Positions 43,132 through 52,257 of a DNA stretch of 64,000 nucleotides are shown here, piece by piece. A model generated the notes under the pieces. It saw nothing but the letters and a program-made list of their open reading frames with translations. It did no database searches and was not told the DNA's origin. The DNA is taken from positions 1,361,678 to 1,425,677 of the forward strand of contig NZ_LMUR01000018.1 of NCBI RefSeq assembly GCF_009765825.1, written 5' to 3'. The position numbers and the translations under genes are program-made. Positions within the stretch are counted from its first letter, which is position 1, and each line of letters begins with the position of its first letter. This DNA comes from Granulicella sp. L60 (lineage in GTDB: Bacteria > Acidobacteriota > Terriglobia > Terriglobales > Acidobacteriaceae).

Positions 43132-46100
43132 ATGAGAAACAAGCTGTTTCGTTATTTCGCCGGATGTGTGTTCATCGCCTCCGTTTGCGCACCGGTAGTG
43201 CTGGCCCAGACAGTTACCGGTTCCATTACGGGAGAGGTAACCGACCCGACCGGCGCCGTCGTTCCCAAGGCGCAGGTAACCGCCGAAAACGTAGACACCG
43301 GCGTGAAGACCCAGGTGACGACCAATGGCGATGGCGTCTATAGCATCCGCTTCCTGCCCATCGGGCACTATAAGGTCGTGGTCGAAGCCAACGGATTCGC
43401 CTCCGAGAGCGTTTCGACGTTTATGCTCGAGATCAACCAGACCGTAAAGCTGAACGAGAAACTGTCTATCGGCGCTTCTACCAGCGTTGAAGTCGAAGGC
43501 GGCGTCGCGCCGATTCTCAACACTACCGACGGCACCCTCGGCATCACGGTATCGACCAACGAGATTGCGAACCTTCCGTTGAACGGCCGCAACTTCTCGT
43601 CGATCACCCTCTTCCAGCCCGGTGCAGTTAACACGGACCCCACCGGCATGACCACCGGTGCCAACGCCCTCGAGCGCAACACAACCAGCAACGGCATTGC
43701 TTCCATCAATGGAAACCGCAACCAGGGCAACAACTATACCCTTGACGGCGTCGACCTAAACGAAGGCCAGAATAACCTCATCGGCTACAACCCAGCGCCT
43801 GACGCTATCGGTGAGCTTAAGGTGATCTCTGCGAACGCGCCCGCAACCTACGGCAACGTCAACGGTGGGTCGGTAGTCACGGTGCTGAAGAGCGGCACAA
43901 ATAAATTTCATGGCAGCGCGTACGGCTACCTCCAAAACGACAAGCTCGATGCAAACAGTTGGTCCAATAAACATCAGAATCCGATCATTCCGACGAACCC
44001 CTATACCCAGTCGATGTTTGGCGGCACGATTGGCGGACCAATTCTCCACGATAAGCTCTTTTTCTTCGCTGACTATGAGGGTGTCCGCTTCCACACGGGA
44101 GGCCTTGGCATGGCATCGGTGATCCCGGCTGCGTTCCGAAAGGGTGACTTCTCTTCACTTGGCTTTCAGCTGTACAACACCAATCAGCTTGACTCCACGG
44201 GCAAAAACTTCCAGCCCTTTGTCAATAATCAGGTTCCCATCAACAACCCAGTCGCGCAGTATCTCTTCGCCCACCCCGAGCTGTACCCTCTGCCCAATGC
44301 GACCCCAACACCAGGAGATCCCGCGCTCAATAACTTTCAGGGGCCAACGCGAAACTTCAAAGTCAACAATCAGGGTGACTTCAAGGTAGAGTGGAACCCG
44401 CGCTCCGCTGATAAGATCACTGCGTTTTACTCACAGTCGGATGCCTCGGATGGAAGCGTTGCCGTCCTGGCGATCAGCTTTCCATCACAGAACTCGTTCC
44501 CCACCAAGCTCGGTGGCGCAACATGGGTTCACACCTTCTCCTCTTCCATCGTGAATGAAGCGCGAGTTGGCTTCACGCGCGTGCGTTGGGACGACAACGT
44601 TCCCTCAGATCCTACCGGCGCCTTCGGCCTAAGCGGAGACTCGCTGGTCGGCATTCCGTTTGGACCACAGGCATACGTTGGCTTTACGCAACAGACCATC
44701 AACAACAACATCTCCTCCTTCGGCACAAATGCAGCAACGCAAATTCTGCGTGACAACACCTTCAGCTATGGAGACAACCTCACGATTCAACGCGGCAAGC
44801 ACCTCATCAGCGCCGGCGTACAGGCGGTCCGTTACCAGCAGAACTACATCAATTCAGCCGGCAACTCCTCCGGCTTCGGTGCTCTCGGAAACTTCAACTA
44901 CTCCGGACAGTTCACCGCCAATCCACTGGTAAGCAATGCACCCGGATATGGCGCAGCCGACTTCGTCTTCAACCAGATCTTTGAAGCGACCATCAACACA
45001 CCGCAAGGTTTTGATGGCAACCGCCAGTGGCGTGCCGCAGGATTCGTTCAGGACGACTGGAAGGTATCTCCCGCCCTTACGCTCAATCTTGGCCTGCGAT
45101 ACGAGTACGACCAGCCGTGGTACGAGGTGAACAACAAGACCGCTAACGTCAACCTGGATACAGGAACAGTGATCTATGCAGGGTCCGTACCTGCAGGCGC
45201 TGCTCCCGGAGCAACGACCTGCGGAAATCGCTCCTGCTATCAGCCCACCTATACGCAATTTATGCCGCGCTTCGGTTTTGCGTATCAGGTACAGCCGCGA
45301 TTTGTTATCCGCGGCGGCTACGGCGCGACCAGCTTCTTCGAAGGAAACTCCTTCAATCAGAGACTGACCTACAACCCACCCTTTGTGCAGTTCCAGGACA
45401 ACAAAGGCAACACGCCATCCGCAGCAGCAGACGGCACTCCGATCAGCGGCCAGTTCTCGACCGTGGCCACAGCCCTGAGCACCTCCAGCACTCCGGTTGG
45501 TTACGGAGCCTGGCCGCAAAACATCAAGCCAGCTTATATCCAGGAGTTCAACCTCACCACGGAGTATCAGCTAACCAATCTCACCTCGCTCACGGTCGGA
45601 TATGTCGGCGAGACGGGACAGCATCTGATCGACTACCGCAACGGAAATCAGCTGACATCGGCCGGCGCTGTAGCTCCCTTTGTCAACCTTGTTGGACAAG
45701 GTGGCGCACTGCTGGTCACGGAATCCGATGCAATGATGAACTACAACGCCGCGCAACTCACACTTCGCCAGCGTGCGAATCACGGCTTTGAGTACACCGT
45801 CAACTACACCTACGGTCGTGCCATGACCAACAGCTCAGGCAACTTCGGCACACCCAATATCAATGGATCCAATGGTGCGTTTGAGAACGGCTACAACGGC
45901 CATGCAGACTACGGCCCAGCAGGACAGGATGTACGGAATAACCTGTCAGCAGTTGGTGTCTACGCTCTGCCCTTTGGACGCGGCAAACAGTATGGCTCTC
46001 ACGTGAACCGCTTCGTCGATGAGGCAATCGGCGGATGGTCCATCGCGGGTTCACTGATCGCATACTCCGGCTTTCCAGTCACTCTCTCTGGACCGGACAA

Positions 46101-46509
46101 CAGCAACACCAACACCTACGGCGGAGCTCGTCCCAACGCATACCGCAAGTTCAAAATCGTCGACCGGAGCATCGCGAACTGGTGGGGAACCGATCCTTCG
46201 GTCACTCCTTGCACCGGTGCGGATAACGGCGTCTGTGCCTACGGAGTAGCTGCTCCGAATACCTTCGGAACCGCGAGCATCGGCAGCGAGCGGGCACCGG
46301 GATTCACTCAAGTTGACGCTTCAACGTTCAAGGACTTTCATATCACCGAAGGTCAGCTCATTGGCTTCCGGGCCGACGCCTTCAACCTCTTCAACATCGC
46401 AAACTACGGCAATCCCGACAGCAATATTCAGGATTCAACCTTCGGTCAGATCAACAATGTTCGTGGTCAGGAAAGAAGAATCCAGCTCGCGCTGCATTAC
46501 AACTTCTAG
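43132..46509 (+). CDS. Oar-type TonB-dependent receptor of the glycan locus
   Basis: 1125 residues. A signal peptide (YFAGCVFIASVCAPVVLA) precedes a carboxypeptidase-regulatory-like domain (VTGSITGEVTDPTGAVVPKAQVTAEN ... FLPIGHYKVVVEANGF) at about 27-110, then the plug (NRNQGNNYTLDGVDLNEG ... NGGSVVTVLKSGTNKFHGSAYG) and a C-terminal 22-strand-type barrel ending QERRIQLALHYNF, a terminal aromatic residue as in outer-membrane proteins. It lacks a SusD partner, as is usual in Acidobacteriota. By context it takes up oligosaccharide from glycan breakdown. A strong terminator follows. Confidence 0.9.
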   Translation: MRNKLFRYFAGCVFIASVCAPVVLAQTVTGSITGEVTDPTGAVVPKAQVTAENVDTGVKTQVTTNGDGVYSIRFLPIGHYKVVVEANGFASESVSTFMLEINQTVKLNEKLSIGASTSVEVEGGVAPILNTTDGTLGITVSTNEIANLPLNGRNFSSITLFQPGAVNTDPTGMTTGANALERNTTSNGIASINGNRNQGNNYTLDGVDLNEGQNNLIGYNPAPDAIGELKVISANAPATYGNVNGGSVVTVLKSGTNKFHGSAYGYLQNDKLDANSWSNKHQNPIIPTNPYTQSMFGGTIGGPILHDKLFFFADYEGVRFHTGGLGMASVIPAAFRKGDFSSLGFQLYNTNQLDSTGKNFQPFVNNQVPINNPVAQYLFAHPELYPLPNATPTPGDPALNNFQGPTRNFKVNNQGDFKVEWNPRSADKITAFYSQSDASDGSVAVLAISFPSQNSFPTKLGGATWVHTFSSSIVNEARVGFTRVRWDDNVPSDPTGAFGLSGDSLVGIPFGPQAYVGFTQQTINNNISSFGTNAATQILRDNTFSYGDNLTIQRGKHLISAGVQAVRYQQNYINSAGNSSGFGALGNFNYSGQFTANPLVSNAPGYGAADFVFNQIFEATINTPQGFDGNRQWRAAGFVQDDWKVSPALTLNLGLRYEYDQPWYEVNNKTANVNLDTGTVIYAGSVPAGAAPGATTCGNRSCYQPTYTQFMPRFGFAYQVQPRFVIRGGYGATSFFEGNSFNQRLTYNPPFVQFQDNKGNTPSAAADGTPISGQFSTVATALSTSSTPVGYGAWPQNIKPAYIQEFNLTTEYQLTNLTSLTVGYVGETGQHLIDYRNGNQLTSAGAVAPFVNLVGQGGALLVTESDAMMNYNAAQLTLRQRANHGFEYTVNYTYGRAMTNSSGNFGTPNINGSNGAFENGYNGHADYGPAGQDVRNNLSAVGVYALPFGRGKQYGSHVNRFVDEAIGGWSIAGSLIAYSGFPVTLSGPDNSNTNTYGGARPNAYRKFKIVDRSIANWWGTDPSVTPCTGADNGVCAYGVAAPNTFGTASIGSERAPGFTQVDASTFKDFHITEGQLIGFRADAFNLFNIANYGNPDSNIQDSTFGQINNVRGQERRIQLALHYNF

Positions 46510-46576
46510 CCATCATGCAAAATGCATCCTCTAAAAAAGAGATGCTTTATAACAAGCTGTCTTTGCAGGTTTCTTG

Positions 46577-46610
46577 TCAGCGCCGGCTCAGAGTTTTGAG
46601 CCGGCGCTGA
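46577..46610 (+). terminator. Terminator after the first Oar-type receptor
   Basis: Perfect 14-bp stem (46577-46590 with 46597-46610) around a 6-base loop; GC-rich, followed by a short T-containing stretch. Confidence 0.8.
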
Positions 46611-46649
46611 TCTTTCGAGGAATTAGTTTTTAGATAAGGAAGCCCAGCA

Positions 46650-47435
46650 ATGGTCATTCCTATAGGAATATCTCTCATGAATAAGATTGTGTTCGAGCTC
46701 TGCGCTGAAACTCTGGACGCCTGCCTTGCTGCAAAAGCGGGAGGTGCGCATCGTATCGAGCTCTGTACCGCGCTGAACGAAGACGGGCTGACACCGAGTA
46801 GTAGCCTGATCCATGAAGCCGTTCAAAAGAGCGGCCTGCCGGTCCATGTACTGCTGCGTCCTCGCGGCGGAGACTTCAACTACACCGATGCCGAAATGGA
46901 TGCGATGCGCAAGGATCTGAACCAAGCCCGCTCACTTGGCGTAAGTGGGGTCGTACTCGGATTCCTGCACCCCGATAGAACCGTGGATATAGAACGAACC
47001 CGCGAGTTAGTTGAGATGGCAGGTCCGATCGAGGTGACCTTCAATCGCGCGTTCGACCACACCGCGTCGCTGGAGAAGGCGCTCGAAGACGTGATCGCGA
47101 CGGGATGCCGACGCGTGCTGACCTCAGGTGGGGAACGAGACGTAGTTCTGGGCGCGGAGTCACTGGCGCGTCTGTTGAAACAAGCTGGCAGTAGGATCGA
47201 TGTTGCAGTAGGAGGCGGCCTGCGGTTGAGCAATGCTGAGGCGGTAGCGCGGACGACTGGAGCGAGACACTTTCACGGCTCTGTACGTCGGCGCGTAAAA
47301 ATTCTCAAGGACTCTAAAGGAGCCGATATGCCGGAGGGCGGAGACTCCTCCGCAGAGACTCGTTTTATCGTTGAGAGTAGCGATGTGCGTCAAATGATCG
47401 AGAGTCTCCGCAATGCAAGTACGTATACCGCCTAG
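46650..47435 (+). CDS. cutC: CutC family TIM-barrel protein
   Basis: 261 residues with the CutC signature: FELCAETLDACLAAKAGGAHRIELCTALNEDGLTPS, then VHVLLRPRGGDFNYTDAEMDAM, VTFNRAFDHT and RVLTSGGERDVVLGAESLARLLKQ. CutC was named for copper tolerance, but the evidence for that role is weak, and here it sits between a glycan receptor and a sugar kinase, which hints at a carbohydrate role. AAGGA is 9 bases before the ATG at 46650; a second ATG at 46677 with AGGA is equally possible. Likely co-transcribed with the kinase. Confidence 0.9.
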   Translation: MVIPIGISLMNKIVFELCAETLDACLAAKAGGAHRIELCTALNEDGLTPSSSLIHEAVQKSGLPVHVLLRPRGGDFNYTDAEMDAMRKDLNQARSLGVSGVVLGFLHPDRTVDIERTRELVEMAGPIEVTFNRAFDHTASLEKALEDVIATGCRRVLTSGGERDVVLGAESLARLLKQAGSRIDVAVGGGLRLSNAEAVARTTGARHFHGSVRRRVKILKDSKGADMPEGGDSSAETRFIVESSDVRQMIESLRNASTYTA

Positions 47436-47453
47436 GAAGAGCACATATCGACG

Positions 47454-48383
47454 ATGAAATATTTTATTGGCCTGGATGTCGGCGGGACGAAGACATCTTG
47501 CGTATTGGCGGACGAGCATCGTGTATTGAGCCGCTCCCAGACAGGCAGTTCGAAGGTCCTACGCGAAGGTAAGGCAGAGGCTGCGGTCCATCTGAAGCAG
47601 GCGTTGGATGCCGTCTCTAGGGAGAGTGGAGTCGCGCTCTCTAACGTGGCGGCTACCTGCATCGGTACCTCGGGCATCGCCATACAGGAGGTAGTGGATT
47701 GGCTCCGCCAGCACACCACGATGTGGGTTGGCGGCAGCCTGACGGTGCTGGGCGACGAAGTCATTACGCTCGATGCGGCCTTTCCCGAAGACGCAGGCAT
47801 CATCGTCATCGCAGGGACTGGATCGAATGTCATCGGCCGCGGGCGTGACGGCAAAACAACCGGCGCAGGTGGATGGGGACCTGCTCTCGCTGACGAAGGA
47901 TCCGGAAATTTACTCGGACAACAGGCACTCAAAGCGATGTTCGCAGCGATCAACATAGGCGAAGAACCTCTTTTGCTGTCGCGTGTACTTCACAAACTTG
48001 GCCTGCAGACGAGAGACGAGCTCGTGGCCGTCGCCAATGCATACGGCTTCTCGTTTGCACAGCTCATGCCAACAGTTGTAGAGGCCGCTCACGACGGAGA
48101 CCAAGTAGCGCAGGCGACGCTGCAACGAGGAGGTGAAGAACTCGCCGGCCTCGTGCTTCACGTGATCCGCAAACTATCCGCTGCAGAGCCGGGAATCGAA
48201 GATGGACTAAAGATCACCGGAACGGGGTCTATCTGGGAACACGTTCCGGAAGTATCGGAAGCTATGCGTCGAACCCTTATACGAGCTTATCCGCGACTTC
48301 AATTCCTGCCGGGTGCAGTGGACCCACTCGAAGGTGCCTTGTGGCATGCAAGACGACTTGCAGGGGTAGCAAAGACAACTTAG
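47454..48383 (+). CDS. BadF/BadG-family sugar kinase, likely N-acetylglucosamine kinase
   Basis: 309 residues with the actin-like ATPase fold. Phosphate 1 motif YFIGLDVGGTKTSCVLADE, phosphate 2 GIIVIAGTGSNVIGRG followed by GGWGPALADEGSGNLLGQQAL (the WG...DEGSG stretch typical of GlcNAc kinases of this family), and the adenosine motif ITGTGSIWEH. It is predicted to phosphorylate GlcNAc or a related amino sugar in the cytoplasm. It begins 18 bases after cutC and ends 12 bases before a hairpin terminator. Confidence 0.8.
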   Translation: MKYFIGLDVGGTKTSCVLADEHRVLSRSQTGSSKVLREGKAEAAVHLKQALDAVSRESGVALSNVAATCIGTSGIAIQEVVDWLRQHTTMWVGGSLTVLGDEVITLDAAFPEDAGIIVIAGTGSNVIGRGRDGKTTGAGGWGPALADEGSGNLLGQQALKAMFAAINIGEEPLLLSRVLHKLGLQTRDELVAVANAYGFSFAQLMPTVVEAAHDGDQVAQATLQRGGEELAGLVLHVIRKLSAAEPGIEDGLKITGTGSIWEHVPEVSEAMRRTLIRAYPRLQFLPGAVDPLEGALWHARRLAGVAKTT

Positions 48384-48394
48384 TAGACAAAAAA

Positions 48395-48429
48395 GAAGGC
48401 GCTCAGATTATTCAGCGCCTTCATTCTTT
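48395..48429 (+). terminator. Rho-independent terminator after cutC-kinase
   Basis: GAAGGCGCT (48395-48403) pairs with AGCGCCTTC (48414-48422) around a 10-base loop and is followed by ATTCTTTT. Confidence 0.75.
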
Positions 48430-48448
48430 TGCCTATGCTCAAGCCGCT

Positions 48449-49483
48449 CTACTTCCTCTCTGGCAAAACGCTCCAGATATCCTTATCTTCTTCCCCAAGA
48501 ACCCATGCGCAGATACCTTGCAGATGCTCTTCCTTAGCCAGGTTGTAACGATCTGCGAACCCTCGCTTCTCGGTATAAAAGATCCACTCACGCATCTGAT
48601 CGTGATAGAAGAAGAAATAAGCAGCGTGATCCTGCGCATCCCACTGCTCTTGCGCGTTATACGTGTCGCGAAGCGACTGCGAGTCGATGGCGCTGATGTA
48701 ATCAGCGGTGACGTTGGGTCTCTGCTCCTTGTCATTCGCCCCGGGATCGCCGGTGTACCAGTGATAGCCATAGAGTGCGATGCCCAGTGACAGCTTCTCT
48801 TTGGGCACAACCTTAAGCGCGTAATCCAGATTTTCGTTCATCCAGATCCAACCGCCAACCGGGCCCGGCGTAGTCCAGTGCGTATGTTGGTCGTATGTCA
48901 TTAAGCAGATCAAATCGACAGACTCGCTCAACGCCTTGAGATCGAAGACGCCACGCCAGTCGGAGAAGATCCACTTACTGAACGCGGTATGACCAGGGTG
49001 GCCGGGCGCGTTGGGAACCACCGCAATCTGCAACTGGAGATGTTCCTGATGCATAGCATCCGCAATGCGCTTCACGGTAGCGGAGAGAGCATCGCGGTCC
49101 GTCCATGAAATATCTTCAAGGTCCAGCTGAAAGCCGTCGTAACCGTTCCGCTTGCACTCCGAGATCAGCGAGCCGATCATCGCCGTCTGCGCCTTATCGC
49201 TCGTGAGCAGGGCGTGTGCGCCAGTCTTGTCGAACATAGCGACGATAGGAAACAGTTCGATGTGGCGCTGCTTCACCACCCGCATGACGGTGGCGTCGGG
49301 CTCGCCGGAGACCATTCCATTCGCATCTACGTTGTACCAGGTGGGAACAATGATATCGATCTTGGTCTGGTGCTCCATGAAGTCGCGAACAGAGTCAGAG
49401 TGATCCGTCATGTAAAAAAGAGTCTTCGTCTGAGCAAAGACACATGGAGCAGCAAACAAAAGACAGAACAAAAGTTTCTTCAT
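48449..49483 (-). CDS. GH18 family glycoside hydrolase, exported
   Basis: About 344 residues from the ATG at 49483, which gives a clean signal peptide (KKLLFCLLFAAPCVFAQ). The GH18 catalytic strand reads YDGFQLDLEDISW (D116-D124): the general-acid glutamate E123 and the D121 before it are present, but the first inner Asp of DGxDxDxE is Gln (Q119). Later strands (DLICLMTYDQHTHW, LSLGIALYGYHWY) fit the GH18 barrel. Either chitinase-like or endo-beta-N-acetylglucosaminidase-like; the GH92/GH125 neighbours favour action on N-glycan cores. Confidence 0.8.
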   Translation of the reverse strand: MKKLLFCLLFAAPCVFAQTKTLFYMTDHSDSVRDFMEHQTKIDIIVPTWYNVDANGMVSGEPDATVMRVVKQRHIELFPIVAMFDKTGAHALLTSDKAQTAMIGSLISECKRNGYDGFQLDLEDISWTDRDALSATVKRIADAMHQEHLQLQIAVVPNAPGHPGHTAFSKWIFSDWRGVFDLKALSESVDLICLMTYDQHTHWTTPGPVGGWIWMNENLDYALKVVPKEKLSLGIALYGYHWYTGDPGANDKEQRPNVTADYISAIDSQSLRDTYNAQEQWDAQDHAAYFFFYHDQMREWIFYTEKRGFADRYNLAKEEHLQGICAWVLGEEDKDIWSVLPERK

Positions 49484-49599
49484 CGAAGCCTCATATTTCG
49501 GCGAGTCACCATTGGCGACGCTCTTCGCGAACGCACACAATATCAGTTCAGGAAAGAGTGTGACTAATTAAAAGTCAGGAAAGAAAGGCTTCCAGTGCT

Positions 49600-49636
49600 C
49601 GCAGGATGACCCATCATGTTTCAAAGTCATCCTGCG
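49600..49636. terminator. Perfect 11-bp hairpin between GH92 and GH18 genes
   Basis: CGCAGGATGAC (49600-49610) and GTCATCCTGCG (49626-49636) pair around a 15-base loop. It lies just downstream of the GH92 stop on the minus strand and upstream of GH18, so it probably ends the GH92 transcript. Confidence 0.55.
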
Positions 49637-49652
49637 TATCTTTCCCGAAATC

Positions 49653-52001
49653 TCACGCACCTTCAAGCACCAACGATGGCGGCATATCTTCAGGCTTGGA
49701 GCCAAACTCAAGATTTGGTTTCGGCCCCATCTCAAAGACAATGCGCGCGCCGTTGACGATATCCCGATGATTGAACCAGGAACGCGTGTACGGTTTGCCA
49801 TTGAAGCTGACGGACTGAATATATTGATCAGACGCCGACTTGCGATGCGCCACAATCTCCAACTGCCTACCTCTGCCGAGTTGGAGGCTGACGCGATCGA
49901 AGAGCGGAGTCCCGAAGATATAGTTTCCGCTGACCGGGTCAACCGAATAAAAGCCCATCGAACTCATGATGTACCACGCCGACATCTGCCCGACATCTTC
50001 ATTGCCCTGCAGCCCATCCGGAAGCGCTGCGTACATCGTCTCCATCAACATCCGCACCCGAGCCTGCGTCTTATGCGGTTGGCCGGCGTACACATACAAA
50101 TAAGCGATGTGATGTGACGGCTCGTTGCCATGCGCATACTGACCTACCAATCCAGCAATATCCGGCGGTGCATTCGCTGGCAAAGTCGAAGGTTGATTGA
50201 ACAACTCATCAAGCTTGATCAAAAAATCTTTCTGCCCACCCAGTATCTCGATGAGCCCCGCCGCATCATGCTGAATTGCAAACGTCGCCTGCCACGAGTT
50301 CGACTCCGTAAAGTCGCGCCAGTTCTTCGATACTCCAAGATCGATCGGATTGAACGGCGTAGCCCACTCCCCGTTAGCCAGCTTCGGTCGAGCGAAGTTG
50401 ATAGAACGGTCATAGTAGTTGCGATAGTTACGCGACCGTGCGACCAGCATCTTCGCATCGTCCGCGTGGCCAAGCTTCTTCGCAACATGTGCAATCGACC
50501 AGTCGTCATAGCAGTACTCAAACGTCTTGCTGACCGACTCCTCTTCCTTATCCGAAGGAATGTAGCCAAGCGACCGATAGTATCCCAGCCCGCGGATGTC
50601 ATCGACCATCGCCCGCTTCATCATCACCTTGTAAGCGCGCTCGTAGTCCACCCCAGCGACGCCTTTGTTACACGCTTCAGCGATGACGGCGGCCGAGTGA
50701 TAACCCGTCATCGTGCCCGTCTCACAACCCTGTAGCGGCCACACAGGCATGCCATCCGGACTCTGTTCGGCCATGCGGATCAGGGTGTTCGCGAAGTCCG
50801 GCACACGTTCGGCAGACATCAGCGTATACATCGGGTGCGCAGCCCGATAGGTATCCCACAGCGAGAACGCAGTGTAGTTGCGCTGCCCCTTGTCCAACTG
50901 GTGAATCTGCTTGTCCATGCCCCGATAGCGTCCATCGACATCGTCAAACAGCGATGGACCAACGGAGGCATGATAGAGCGCAGCGTAAAAAATCTTTCGA
51001 TGCGTCTCGTTCTCTGTCGTGATGCTGATACGAGAGAGCTGCTGATTCCACTTCTCCCGCGCACTACGGCGAACTCCCTCAAAGTCCCATGCAGGAATCT
51101 CGACCTTAAGATTGTTCCCTGCAGACTCTGCACTCACCCCCGAGATACCGGTCTTCACCAAAATGACCGGATTGTGTGCAAGATCAAAGAACAGCACGCA
51201 CTTCAACGACTTTCCTGTGAGCGGCTGCGTCCCCGCCGGAACCTCCACACCCTCTTGATAGAAGACGATGCGGCTGGGCTGTTGAGAAAACTTCATCGTG
51301 AAGTAGATCTGCCGTCCGTCGCCCCACGCCTTGGTCGTCCGCCCTCCAGCCAGAGTATCCGGCGCGAGCTGTTGCAGCGAAGCGGTCACCACAGCAGACT
51401 TGCCGTTATACGCGTAGCTATGTTCCAGATCGACGATGATGTGGCCGGTCTTCGGTGCATCCTGTCCAGTTGCAAAGCTGTACCGATGCAGCCCGGCGCG
51501 TTCCGTGGCAGTCAGCTCCGCTCGAATGCCGTAGTCCTTCAGCAGCACCGAATAAAATCCAGGCTCCGCATGTTCATCGTCGTGGCTGAAGCGCGATCGA
51601 TAACCCGCATCGGGATTGCTGCGCGGGCCCGGCACAATCTTCGACTCGCCGGTGCCAGGCATCACAAGAAAGTCGAGCAGGTCGCCGCAGCCCGTACCGC
51701 TAAGATGCGTATGGCTAAAGCCCATAATCGAGGTGTCGGAGATGTGATAACCCGAACACCAGTCCCACTCATCGTTGTACGTATCAGGACTCAGTTGCAC
51801 CGCGCCAAACGGCAGCGTCGCACCCGGAAAAGTATGCCCATGTCCGCCTGTGCCTATCTTGATATCGACGAGCGAGGCAGGATCGTTTGCTGTATCGTTC
51901 GCTCTGGATCCGTGGACGATCCTGCTGAGTGCGCTGGCTTCAGTCGCTCCAACTGCGCATACAGCGGAGACACTACCGAGGAAGGTTCTTCTTGAAATCA
52001 C
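49653..52001 (-). CDS. GH92 alpha-mannosidase, Tat-exported
   Basis: About 782 residues from a GTG at 52001 preceded by GGAG at 5 bases; this puts a twin-arginine signal (ISRRTFLGSVSAVCAVGATEASA) at the N terminus. An ATG at 52067 would add 22 residues. GH92 motifs: IGTGGHGHTFPGATLPFGAVQLSPDT, GFSHTHLSGTGCGD, and the catalytic segment QGNEDVGQMSAWYIMSSMGFYSVDP. GH92 enzymes are calcium-dependent exo-mannosidases, chiefly alpha-1,2, trimming high-mannose N-glycans. Divergent from GH125. Confidence 0.93.
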   Translation of the reverse strand: MISRRTFLGSVSAVCAVGATEASALSRIVHGSRANDTANDPASLVDIKIGTGGHGHTFPGATLPFGAVQLSPDTYNDEWDWCSGYHISDTSIMGFSHTHLSGTGCGDLLDFLVMPGTGESKIVPGPRSNPDAGYRSRFSHDDEHAEPGFYSVLLKDYGIRAELTATERAGLHRYSFATGQDAPKTGHIIVDLEHSYAYNGKSAVVTASLQQLAPDTLAGGRTTKAWGDGRQIYFTMKFSQQPSRIVFYQEGVEVPAGTQPLTGKSLKCVLFFDLAHNPVILVKTGISGVSAESAGNNLKVEIPAWDFEGVRRSAREKWNQQLSRISITTENETHRKIFYAALYHASVGPSLFDDVDGRYRGMDKQIHQLDKGQRNYTAFSLWDTYRAAHPMYTLMSAERVPDFANTLIRMAEQSPDGMPVWPLQGCETGTMTGYHSAAVIAEACNKGVAGVDYERAYKVMMKRAMVDDIRGLGYYRSLGYIPSDKEEESVSKTFEYCYDDWSIAHVAKKLGHADDAKMLVARSRNYRNYYDRSINFARPKLANGEWATPFNPIDLGVSKNWRDFTESNSWQATFAIQHDAAGLIEILGGQKDFLIKLDELFNQPSTLPANAPPDIAGLVGQYAHGNEPSHHIAYLYVYAGQPHKTQARVRMLMETMYAALPDGLQGNEDVGQMSAWYIMSSMGFYSVDPVSGNYIFGTPLFDRVSLQLGRGRQLEIVAHRKSASDQYIQSVSFNGKPYTRSWFNHRDIVNGARIVFEMGPKPNLEFGSKPEDMPPSLVLEGA

Positions 52002-52159
52002 TTGCACTCCATCGAATCGAAAGTTCCTGGCACATAAAGGAAGGCGGAGGATCGGACTCAGACGCATCCGAAGACAACGCAGTATATCTATTATTGACGT
52101 ACGATGAACAGAATGGGAAGATTAAACAGTCAGAATAATGATCATTTGATCGCTATAAA

Positions 52160-52174
52160 GTCATTAATAGTGAA
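52160..52174. promoter_or_regulatory. Degenerate copy of the candidate DeoR operator between GH92 and GH125
   Basis: GTCATTAATAGTGAA agrees with the 15-base palindrome at 42949-42963 at 11 of 15 positions, with the AGTGAA half intact. It lies in the 256-bp divergent promoter of the two mannosidase genes, as expected for a shared regulator. Confidence 0.35.
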
Positions 52175-52257
52175 TTGCTTCTCCCGCAACACACCAGCAC
52201 GCCCTCCCAGGTGTCAGTCTTCCATCGCGATTGCTTACATTCAGGAATAAAGAGACG

